From MED-G78 sp964546275 (GTDB taxonomy: Bacteria > Pseudomonadota > Gammaproteobacteria > Magnimaribacterales > D2472), in the NCBI GenBank assembly GCA_964546275.1, contig CAZJJG010000031.1, positions 1 through 11,013 of the forward strand: DNA of 11,013 nt, written 5' to 3'. Made by a program: the position numbers and the translations under genes. This document shows, piece by piece, positions 1 through 5,932 of the stretch. Position 1 is the stretch's first letter. The number at the start of each line of letters is the position of its first letter. The notes beneath the pieces are model-generated. The model had not been told where the DNA came from. It saw only the letters and a program-made list of their open reading frames with translations, and ran no database searches.

Positions 1-191
1 AATTTTTTACTAGAGAATTTATCGATCTGCTAAATGAGGGTGTCAAAGGTAAAAAAAGAATTAAAGTTGAATCCAATGGCAAGGACATAATCTTTTATGT
101 AATACATAAGAGGCATTCAGAGGAAGGAATGAAATTTTATACAAATTTATTTCAAGTCCTCTCTAAAGCGCTTTTAGATAAAGTTTTCTAA
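1..191 (+). CDS. C-terminal end of an unidentified protein (partial)
   Basis: The plus-strand frame beginning at base 3 is open from the left edge to a TAA stop at 189-191 and encodes the last 62 residues or so of a protein whose start lies outside the window. The visible part is hydrophilic and lysine-rich (GVKGKKRIKVESNGKD) with a helical-looking end (FQVLSKALLDKVF). It has no signal peptide, membrane segment or catalytic motif that I recognise, so I assign no function. It ends 1 base before the 3' end of the convergent tRNA gene, which leaves no room for a separate terminator between them. Codon use is AT-rich like the other genes here. The alternative is a chance open frame, but the length and clean stop in AT-rich DNA favour a real gene end. 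Confidence 0.6.
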   Translation, partial: FFTREFIDLLNEGVKGKKRIKVESNGKDIIFYVIHKRHSEEGMKFYTNLFQVLSKALLDKVF

Positions 192-192
192 A

Positions 193-270
<78 letters not shown>

Positions 271-278
271 ATTGTTTT

Positions 279-290
279 GTGCAGCTGCAC
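279..290. repeat. 12-bp perfect palindrome in the tRNA leader
   Basis: GTGCAGCTGCAC is its own reverse complement. It lies between the predicted promoter and the tRNA 5' end, 8 bases from the latter. It could be a protein-binding site or part of the precursor that RNase P removes. It has no loop, so it is unlikely to act as an ordinary hairpin. Confidence 0.5.
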
Positions 291-304
291 TCAATGGAAG
301 AAGG

Positions 305-333
305 ATTATAAATACTTTTAAGTTTGATGTCTC
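305..333 (-). promoter_or_regulatory. Putative sigma70 promoter for tRNA-Ile
   Basis: On the minus strand there is a perfect -10 TATAAT (310-305) preceded after 17 bases by GAGACA (333-328), a 4/6 match to the -35 consensus. Transcription would begin near 298, giving a leader of roughly 28 bases before the mature tRNA 5' end. Both spacing and strand fit the tRNA gene. Confidence 0.55.
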
Positions 334-351
334 CTCATCTTTGAGGTTTTT
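333..351 (+). terminator. Possible weak plus-strand terminator
   Basis: Inverted repeat CCTCA (333-337) and TGAGG (342-346) with a 4-base loop is followed by five T on the plus strand. That polarity would stop readthrough from the left-edge gene before it ran antisense into pssA. The 5-bp stem is short, so this is tentative. Confidence 0.25.
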
Positions 352-1090
352 AAAGCAAGCTAGATTTCTTTAATGCTCGATAACTATTAATTGAAAAGGG
401 AAAGCTGAGTAAATACATGACAGCTAAGACGGAGACTAAGAGCCATAAAAAATTTATTAGAAGTAATAAAAAGGCAAAAAATAAAATGAGGATTCTAATA
501 GAATGTGACTTTTTAAGCTGAAAAGAATGACTTTTAAGAGAATAAGTTGGAATGTTACTGATCAACATGAAGGCAATGATAAGTGTATAAAATGCAAGAA
601 AATGTGGGGAGTCTGACCACCAATTCAAACCAAGAAATGAATGAGTAACTGGCAATAAAATCAATACTGCACCTGCTGGTGTGGGAACACCCATAAAAAA
701 ACTATGTATTGGTAATGTCTGATCCTCAGCATCATTGGAGATATTAAATATTGCCAACCTGATACAAGAAAAGAGAATAAAAATTAAGATAGACAGCCAG
801 CTCATCAAGCCCATATCACTCATCAGGCTCATGTATAAAAGAAGTCCGGGAGCGATACCAAAATTTACAAAGTCTGCCAAAGAATCCAATTGCGCACCCA
901 GCTCTGATTGCGCATTAAGTAATGCAGCCAGCATGCCATCCAGAAGATCACAGACTGTCGCTAGCAAGATGCAGATTAAACTTGCTTGGAATTGACCCTC
1001 TAAAGCAAATCGCATAGATGTAATGCCAAAACATAGGCCAGTTAAAGTAACGAGGTTGGGAATTAATGCTCGAATTGCTGGTCTTTGCAT
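350..1090 (-). CDS. pssA: CDP-diacylglycerol--serine O-phosphatidyltransferase
   Basis: Integral inner-membrane enzyme that joins CDP-diacylglycerol and serine to give phosphatidylserine, the substrate of the adjacent decarboxylase. The 246-residue protein is mostly hydrophobic, with several membrane segments including a long one near residues 198-228. The CDP-alcohol phosphatidyltransferase motif covers residues 48-73: Asp48, Asp51, Gly52, Ala55, Gly65, Asp69 and Asp73 are in register, and SLADFVNFGIAPG follows as in the PssA family. The Arg that normally follows Ala55 is Ala56 (codon GCA), which is unusual. The start codon is 3 bases after the psd stop, so the two are almost certainly co-transcribed and probably translationally coupled. 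Pairing with psd makes serine the likely acceptor. Another CDP-alcohol acceptor is possible given the odd motif. Confidence 0.9.
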   Translation of the reverse strand: MQRPAIRALIPNLVTLTGLCFGITSMRFALEGQFQASLICILLATVCDLLDGMLAALLNAQSELGAQLDSLADFVNFGIAPGLLLYMSLMSDMGLMSWLSILIFILFSCIRLAIFNISNDAEDQTLPIHSFFMGVPTPAGAVLILLPVTHSFLGLNWWSDSPHFLAFYTLIIAFMLISNIPTYSLKSHSFQLKKSHSIRILILFFAFLLLLINFLWLLVSVLAVMYLLSFPFSINSYRALKKSSLL

Positions 1091-1093
1091 GAT

Positions 1094-1756
1094 CTAGCTC
1101 AAAGAGGCAAGTATCGTCTCGCCAGCAACAACCTTCTGCTTTAACTCACAATTAATCTGGCTGCCCTGAGGAAGATAAACATCAACCCTAGAACCAAATC
1201 GAATCAATCCGAATCGCTCACCAGACAATAGATCGTGACCTGGCTCAATGAAACTTAGAATTCTTCTGGCAATCAATCCTGCAATCTGAACAACAACAAT
1301 CTTTGCTTGGTCTTCACCTTCAATCACCAATGCATTTCTCTCATTTTTCTCACTGGCCTTATCAAGACTGGCGTTGAGAAAACTGCCTTTTATGTATGCA
1401 ATTTTTTGAACCCTTCCTTTAATAGGACTTCTGTTTACATGGACATTAAAAACATTCATAAAAACACACACTCGCTTCATGAGAACTGGATCTAAACCTG
1501 ATTCAGGCGGTGGCAAGGCATCGTCAATCAAACAAATTACGCCATCTGCAGGGCTAAATACTGCTTTGGGAATTGGGGGAGTGACTCTCTCTGGATCTCT
1601 AAAAAACCAAACAACAAAAAAAGTTAAGGCGTACCCAAGAATTGCTAATGGCATCCACAGAAAAGAAAGTGCAATGGATGCTGCTAAAAAAATGGCAGCA
1701 AACTTCCAGCCTTCAGGGTGAATAAAAGATATGATGTTAGTAAAGAATAGCTTCAT
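1094..1756 (-). CDS. psd: Phosphatidylserine decarboxylase proenzyme (short form)
   Basis: Converts phosphatidylserine to phosphatidylethanolamine at the inner membrane. The 220-residue protein belongs to the short Psd class. A hydrophobic region at about 18-51 is followed by FFRDPER, then SPADG with Asp71, then NVFNVHVNRSP with His106, and finally RFGSRVDVYLP at 186-196. Self-cleavage is expected between Gly188 and Ser189, leaving a beta chain of 188 residues and a 32-residue alpha chain that carries the pyruvoyl group made from Ser189. Asp71, His106 and Ser189 fit the charge-relay trio known for the family. The start lies 7 bases after the nucleotidyltransferase stop, and pssA begins 3 bases after the psd stop. 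All motifs are intact, so I expect an active enzyme. Confidence 0.95.
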   Translation of the reverse strand: MKLFFTNIISFIHPEGWKFAAIFLAASIALSFLWMPLAILGYALTFFVVWFFRDPERVTPPIPKAVFSPADGVICLIDDALPPPESGLDPVLMKRVCVFMNVFNVHVNRSPIKGRVQKIAYIKGSFLNASLDKASEKNERNALVIEGEDQAKIVVVQIAGLIARRILSFIEPGHDLLSGERFGLIRFGSRVDVYLPQGSQINCELKQKVVAGETILASLS

Positions 1757-1763
1757 ATATTCT

Positions 1764-2153
1764 TTATAAATCTCCGCTATCTCTCATCTCTTTTCTAATT
1801 TTTGTTGCACTGATATCGGTGATTGATTCATCAAATGTCTCTTCTTCAAACACATAACCAACGCCACGCCCATAGGTAATATTTACAATATTAGGTACAA
1901 GCATAATTTCGTATTCTCTGCCTCTTTCAAAACCATCCACCTTGAGACCATCTTCTATATTTTTACACACAGTATCCCAATCAAAGGGATTATCAGCTTG
2001 GCCATCTCCACCTGAAGATCCTTGAACGTCTCTAACTTGAATAGCGACTTGGCCAGTCTTAGCAATACATCTTTTAAATAATGCTTGATGGCCTGGGTGC
2101 CAAGGTTGCCATCTTCCGAGCATTTGAACAGTAGGTTTTTTCCAATCAAACAT
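1764..2153 (-). CDS. Small HxGH-type nucleotidyltransferase (cytidylyltransferase-like)
   Basis: The 129-residue protein has the Rossmann-type nucleotidyltransferase signature. GRWQPWHPGH at residues 13-22 holds the HxGH nucleotide-binding motif (His19, His22), and ISATKIR at 114-120 is the C-terminal phosphate-binding motif. This family transfers AMP or CMP from the nucleoside triphosphate to a phosphate-bearing substrate. The GRxQPxHxGH form resembles archaeal-type NMN adenylyltransferase and several cytidylyltransferases, but the protein is short and I cannot fix its substrate. Its ATG overlaps the end of the upstream kinase gene by 8 bases (ATGTTTGA), which implies coupled translation and a shared pathway. 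It is followed after 7 bases by psd. A start further upstream is unlikely because of this overlap. Family membership is secure; the function is open. Confidence 0.85.
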   Translation of the reverse strand: MFDWKKPTVQMLGRWQPWHPGHQALFKRCIAKTGQVAIQVRDVQGSSGGDGQADNPFDWDTVCKNIEDGLKVDGFERGREYEIMLVPNIVNITYGRGVGYVFEEETFDESITDISATKIRKEMRDSGDL

Positions 2154-2556
2154 CTTTTAAAATTTCCTTAGCAATATCTTCGTGGTTATGGTCATTCCAT
2201 TTAGTAACATGAAAATTTACATTCTCAGGATTTTGAAATAACTTATTAGTGTCTTCGTATCTGCCCTCTTGAATCGTATCCATCCAAATCACAATATCGG
2301 CATCAAAGTTTTCTCGAGTTTCTTGAGTTGGACAGACAAAATCACAAACAACATATCTTCCATGTAATTTTTCAAAATCTGCAAAGCTTCGCATTCTTAA
2401 AGATTGTCTTCTTCTGCCTTCGTCAGAAAAATCCCAGTCATTCGCCATCTCTCTAACCTTGTCCGCGTTATACCAAGCTGAGCTTAATAAAGGTACCAGT
2501 CTTTCAGTGAGATACGTTTTGCCACTTCCAGGTAGCCCCATTACTAATATTTTCAT
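2146..2556 (-). CDS. APS-kinase-like P-loop kinase, substrate unknown
   Basis: The 136-residue cytosolic protein starts with a strand and a Walker A motif GLPGSGKT (residues 7-14, Lys13). It then shows NADKVREMANDWDFSDEGR at 30-48, which parallels the DGDNVR ... FS..DR segment of adenylylsulfate kinases, and CDFVCPTQETR at 71-81, where that family has a FISP...R segment. The lid region is EGRYEDTNKLF (97-107) instead of the KGLY-type motif of true APS kinases, and the chain is clearly shorter than the usual 170-200 residues. I infer a small-molecule kinase of the same fold that may not use APS. It lies 27 bases after the membrane-protein gene and overlaps the nucleotidyltransferase by 8 bases. 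An AGGA about 13 bases before the ATG is the only ribosome-site candidate. Confidence 0.8.
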   Translation of the reverse strand: MKILVMGLPGSGKTYLTERLVPLLSSAWYNADKVREMANDWDFSDEGRRRQSLRMRSFADFEKLHGRYVVCDFVCPTQETRENFDADIVIWMDTIQEGRYEDTNKLFQNPENVNFHVTKWNDHNHEDIAKEILKDV

Positions 2557-2583
2557 AATTTTAAATATCCTAAAAACACTTAC

Positions 2584-3282
2584 TTATTCACTCTTTAAAG
2601 ATTTATACAAACTAAAGTAAACATACATCCAAGGAAATACAAAAATATATTCAACCACACCAGTTAAACCTAACTGAAGTATAGAAGGATCTCCAGCTGA
2701 TCCAGGTAAAATGATTAACAATAAAGAAGCTGATGCTGTAGATAAAATAGTAAACCCTAGAGTTAATAAAAATAAGATGGTGCCATGTTGATCTGTAGAC
2801 TCCCAAGACGAAGTAATAGAATCTCTAACACCTTTACCTTCAAGCATCATATATGCAGGGAAAAGAGCAAGTCTTCCAATTAAATAAAACATTGGAAGGA
2901 TCAGCATAAATAAGCCAAGCACAGCAACAATAGTACAAATTATATAAGCACCTAAAAGTGGGAAGAATTTTTTAAAGCCTTGAAATAATGCATCATAAGG
3001 CTTGATAGCTTGTCCTTCTTGCAGGGTATTAAAAGCAACAAAGGCTCCACCTAGAAATGAAATGGATAAGATAATAGATATAAAAGAAAGGAAAGTAAGC
3101 GGAAGCGCATTAAGTTCAAAATATATAGCGATATCATCTGGGTTCCCGCCTTCCATAAGAAGAGACAAATCTGTCATATAGTAGGCCGTTATTATTTCAA
3201 ATAAGCACACTGGAAATGCCATAACAGCAAGAAATTGCCAATGTAATAATGCGAATTGCCAAGCTGATTTAAATTGGTTCAT
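2584..3282 (-). CDS. YciC-like polytopic membrane protein
   Basis: The 232-residue protein has hydrophobic segments at about 14-36, 61-85, 108-146 (probably two, meeting at ILPMFYLIGR), 168-193 and 205-226, so five or six membrane spans. The pattern of a central loop and helix, a proline within the membrane, then FPAYMMLEGKGVRDSITSSW resembles the YciC/UPF0259 group and related membrane domains of glycerophosphodiester phosphodiesterases. In those proteins the segment reads roughly as a conserved egk.v..A...S. No catalytic residue is apparent and I do not assign a biochemical role. It is the first gene of the minus-strand run that ends with pssA. Its predicted promoter lies inside the signal-peptide codons of the divergent oligopeptidase gene. 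The family name is tentative; that it is a membrane protein is clear. Confidence 0.75.
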   Translation of the reverse strand: MNQFKSAWQFALLHWQFLAVMAFPVCLFEIITAYYMTDLSLLMEGGNPDDIAIYFELNALPLTFLSFISIILSISFLGGAFVAFNTLQEGQAIKPYDALFQGFKKFFPLLGAYIICTIVAVLGLFMLILPMFYLIGRLALFPAYMMLEGKGVRDSITSSWESTDQHGTILFLLTLGFTILSTASASLLLIILPGSAGDPSILQLGLTGVVEYIFVFPWMYVYFSLYKSLKSE

Positions 3283-3285
3283 AAT
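3256..3285 (+). promoter_or_regulatory. Putative promoter of the prolyl oligopeptidase gene
   Basis: TTGCCA (3256-3261) and CATAAT (3280-3285) are each 5/6 matches to consensus, with an 18-base spacer. The start of transcription would be near 3292, which is downstream of the ATG at 3284 and upstream of the ATG at 3311. It therefore favours the later start codon. It overlaps the first codons of the divergent membrane-protein gene. Confidence 0.4.
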
Positions 3286-3310
3286 GGTAAAAAAATTATA
3301 TAAAAAACTT

Positions 3311-5422
3311 ATGCGAAATATTATAGTCTACGGTGTTTTCTTTGTCCTCCTCAGTTGTTCAACTGAACAAGCTTCAGAAAATAATTCTATTAACTACCCA
3401 GTAACCAAGACAGTTCCATTTGTAGAAACGCTGCATGGCACAGAGATATCTGATCCATATAGATGGTTAGAAGAATTTACTAGTGATGAATCTAATGCAT
3501 GGGTTGATAAGCAAAATGATTTTACCCAATCTTTTATAAAAGAATCTAAAGTAAAAGCAGCTATTAGAGATGATTTATCAAAAATATGGATAAGTGATTC
3601 AATTAGCACCCCGTTTAAAAGAGAAGGTAAAACTTTTTATTATTTTAATAATGGAAAGTGGCAGCAGAGTAAGCTTATGATGAAAGCTTGTGATACTTGT
3701 AAAGAAGAAGTTTTACTAGATCCAAATCTTTTTTCAGAGGATGGCACAGTCTCACTTGGAAGTATTAGCATTAGTCCAAATGCAGAATTAATGGCCTACT
3801 CTATTTCAGACGGTGGTTCTGATTGGAAGAGTTGGAAGATTTTAAAAATAGCAGACAAATCTTTATTAACAGACAGTCTTTTATGGACTAAATTTACTGG
3901 GGCTGTTTGGGAAAATGATAATTCTGGATTCTATTATTTAAAATATGCGGAGCCTGCAGGCGAAGCTCTACTTGAAGTTAATGATGCTCCTCAAATGTTA
4001 TTTCATACTATTGGAACAGCTCAATCTGAAGACAAACTTATTTATAAAAATTCTGAAAACCCTAGATGGAGTTTTGGTATTAATGTCATAAAAGATACTA
4101 CCTTTAAGATATTATCTATAGGCGAAGGAACAGATGAGAGAAATAGAGTCTATGTCCAATTAGAAACAGATGGTGAGTTTATTCCTGTAATTGACGAGCT
4201 TCTAGGGGCATACAACCTCATATCATCACAAAAAAATGTTTTATGGTTTTACACCACTCACAATGCTCCAAATGGCAAAGTTGTTAAATTGCTTATTAAT
4301 GAAGATGGTGCGATGGCATGGTCAGAAGTAATTGCTGAAACTAAGAATTCAATCTCAAGCGTTAATGTAATTAATAACTCTTTTGCTGTTATTTACCTTG
4401 AAGACACACTATCGCTCGTAAATTTTTACAATTTAGATGGATCTTTTAGTCATACACTTAAAGGAGGATTTAAAGGCAGTATTGGAGGTTTTGGTGGCAA
4501 GATAGATGATACTGAAACTTATTTTAGCTATACAAATTTCACGACTCCTTCACAAATACATAAAATAGATCTAGCTACTAAATCAAGCGAGTTATTCTGG
4601 GAAGAAAAACTTCCTGACTTTAATGCTAATGATTACACCTCAGAATTAAGATTTTATAAATCTAAAGATGGCACAAAAATACCTCTGCACGTAAGTTATA
4701 AAAAATCTAGCAAACTTAACAAATCAACACCTGTTCTTTTATATGGATATGGTGGATTTAATATTTCGATCTTGCCTAGATTCTCAAAGAGTTATCTTGC
4801 ATGGATGAATCAAGGCGGTGTTGTTGCTGTTGCTAATTTAAGAGGTGGTGGTGAATATGGTGGAGCTTGGCATGCAGATGGAATGTTGTTGAATAAACAA
4901 AATGTTTTTGATGACTTTGCTTTTGCTGCTAAATATCTGCATAAATCTAAAATAGGTTCAACTGCAACTACTGCGATTCAAGGCGGCTCTAATGGTGGAC
5001 TTTTAGTAGCGGCGACTATGTTACAAAATCCTAAACTCTTTGCTGCGGCTATTCCTCAGGTGGGAGTACTGGATATGTTGAGATTTAATAAATTTACTAT
5101 TGGTTGGGCTTGGGAAAGTGATTACGGATCTCCAGAAAAGACTAACGAATTCTATAATCTTTTATCCTATTCTCCATATCACAATATTGAAAATGGCGAG
5201 TGCTATCCTCCAACTCTTATTACTACATCAAAAAGAGATGATAGAGTTGTTCCATCACATTCATTTAAATTTGCTGCTCGACTTCAAGCTTTACAAGGAT
5301 GTGATAATCCTATTCTTATAAGAATTGAAGACAGGGCGGGTCATGGTGCAGGAACACCAAAAGATAAGAAAATTGAACAAATTTCAGATGTATATGGGTT
5401 TGCTTTATCAGCAATGAAATAA
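3311..5422 (+). CDS. Prolyl oligopeptidase (S9A), predicted lipoprotein
   Basis: Serine peptidase that cuts short peptides after proline; anchored here as a lipoprotein. I chose the ATG at 3311 (703 residues) over 3284 because it yields a normal signal peptide ending in lipobox LLSC with Cys16, and because the predicted promoter lies over the earlier ATG. Numbering follows this start. Residues from about 30, with DPYRWLEE, to about 445 match the N-terminal lead and beta-propeller; the rest is the alpha/beta-hydrolase domain. YGYGGFN holds oxyanion Tyr480, GGSNGG gives nucleophile Ser560, GWAW has Trp601 for stacking on proline, DDRVVP has Asp643 and Arg645, and DRAGHGAG gives His678. All catalytic residues are present. 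It is divergent from the phospholipid operon and convergent with the FKBP gene, with 10 bases between the stops. Confidence 0.95.
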   Translation: MRNIIVYGVFFVLLSCSTEQASENNSINYPVTKTVPFVETLHGTEISDPYRWLEEFTSDESNAWVDKQNDFTQSFIKESKVKAAIRDDLSKIWISDSISTPFKREGKTFYYFNNGKWQQSKLMMKACDTCKEEVLLDPNLFSEDGTVSLGSISISPNAELMAYSISDGGSDWKSWKILKIADKSLLTDSLLWTKFTGAVWENDNSGFYYLKYAEPAGEALLEVNDAPQMLFHTIGTAQSEDKLIYKNSENPRWSFGINVIKDTTFKILSIGEGTDERNRVYVQLETDGEFIPVIDELLGAYNLISSQKNVLWFYTTHNAPNGKVVKLLINEDGAMAWSEVIAETKNSISSVNVINNSFAVIYLEDTLSLVNFYNLDGSFSHTLKGGFKGSIGGFGGKIDDTETYFSYTNFTTPSQIHKIDLATKSSELFWEEKLPDFNANDYTSELRFYKSKDGTKIPLHVSYKKSSKLNKSTPVLLYGYGGFNISILPRFSKSYLAWMNQGGVVAVANLRGGGEYGGAWHADGMLLNKQNVFDDFAFAAKYLHKSKIGSTATTAIQGGSNGGLLVAATMLQNPKLFAAAIPQVGVLDMLRFNKFTIGWAWESDYGSPEKTNEFYNLLSYSPYHNIENGECYPPTLITTSKRDDRVVPSHSFKFAARLQALQGCDNPILIRIEDRAGHGAGTPKDKKIEQISDVYGFALSAMK
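3320..3348 (-). promoter_or_regulatory. Putative promoter of the membrane protein-kinase-psd-pssA operon
   Basis: The minus strand carries TATAAT (3325-3320) and, 17 bases upstream, AGGACA (3348-3343), a 4/6 -35 match. Transcription would begin near 3313, about 30 bases before the ATG at 3282. The promoter falls inside the first codons of the divergent oligopeptidase gene. A second TATAAT at 3300-3295 lacks a recognisable -35. Confidence 0.45.
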
Positions 5423-5432
5423 AAAACTATAT

Positions 5433-5930
5433 TTACTCAATAGCTAAAAGCTCAAGATCAAATATTAGAACTGAGTTTGAAGGAATTGTTGGACGTCCCT
5501 CTTCTCCATATGCCATATCTGGATGAATGAATACTTTCCATTTATCCCCTACTCTCATGAGCGGAAGAATTTTCTGACAACCCTGAATTAATTGAGATGG
5601 CTTGATAGTTAAAGGCTCATTCATATCCACTGAACTCCAAAAAACTGTTCCATCTAAAAGTGTTCCATGAAAATGCGCAGTAATCGTATCAGATAGTAAA
5701 GGGGTTGGTGTTGATGCATCTCCGCTATTCATAACAAGATACTGAAGGCCACTCTCCACCTCAATGACACCACTATTAGCTAGGTTAGAATCTAGAAATA
5801 ATTCAGCTTCTTGCATATTCTTATTCGTCATATTATCTCCAAGATTTAGACTTATATTATCCATGACATCTTTTTCCTGAGAACAGCTAGCAAGAAATAA
5901 TAAGAGACATAATTGGGTTATTTTTTTCAT
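5433..5930 (-). CDS. FKBP-type peptidyl-prolyl isomerase, predicted lipoprotein
   Basis: The 165-residue protein begins with a lipoprotein signal peptide (MKK, hydrophobic run, LASC, Cys16), followed by a linker, and has one FKBP domain from about residue 56 to the end. Recognisable blocks are HFHGTLLDGTVF (86-97), LIQG (114-117), LMRVGDKWKVFIHPDMAYGEEG (roughly 124-145) and IPSNSVLIFDLELL (149-162). The family helps fold secreted proteins by isomerising prolyl bonds, and the location would be periplasmic at a membrane. Two positions that normally line the active site differ: the Asp of FDSS is Trp98, and the Trp of the IPGW block is Cys118. Isomerase activity may therefore be weak, with a chaperone role as the alternative. 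The start is 2 bases after the tyrS stop, so it is probably in the tyrS transcript. Confidence 0.9.
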   Translation of the reverse strand: MKKITQLCLLLFLASCSQEKDVMDNISLNLGDNMTNKNMQEAELFLDSNLANSGVIEVESGLQYLVMNSGDASTPTPLLSDTITAHFHGTLLDGTVFWSSVDMNEPLTIKPSQLIQGCQKILPLMRVGDKWKVFIHPDMAYGEEGRPTIPSNSVLIFDLELLAIE

Positions 5931-5932
5931 TT

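Noticed and set aside
1479..1721. Plus-strand open frame of 80 codons opposite psd
   Set aside because: It is fully antisense to the well-supported psd gene, its product resembles nothing, and no promoter or ribosome site precedes it.
1955..2149. Minus-strand open frame of 64 codons overlapping the nucleotidyltransferase gene
   Set aside because: It lies in another frame of the same strand; the frame with the HxGH and ISATKIR motifs is clearly the coding one.
1764..2556. Reading the kinase and nucleotidyltransferase as a sulfate assimilation module
   Set aside because: The nucleotidyltransferase is not an ATP sulfurylase, the APS-site motifs of the kinase are not kept, and no other sulfate gene is in the window.
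3284..3310. Start of the oligopeptidase at the upstream ATG (nine extra residues, MVKKLYKKL)
   Set aside because: The predicted -10 element overlaps this ATG and the signal peptide is complete from the ATG at 3311. The extra lysines would still be compatible with a signal peptide, so this is not excluded.
5423..5460. Bidirectional terminator between the convergent oligopeptidase and FKBP genes
   Set aside because: Only 10 bases separate the stops, and the nearby AGCT/AGCT repeat is too short for a hairpin terminator.
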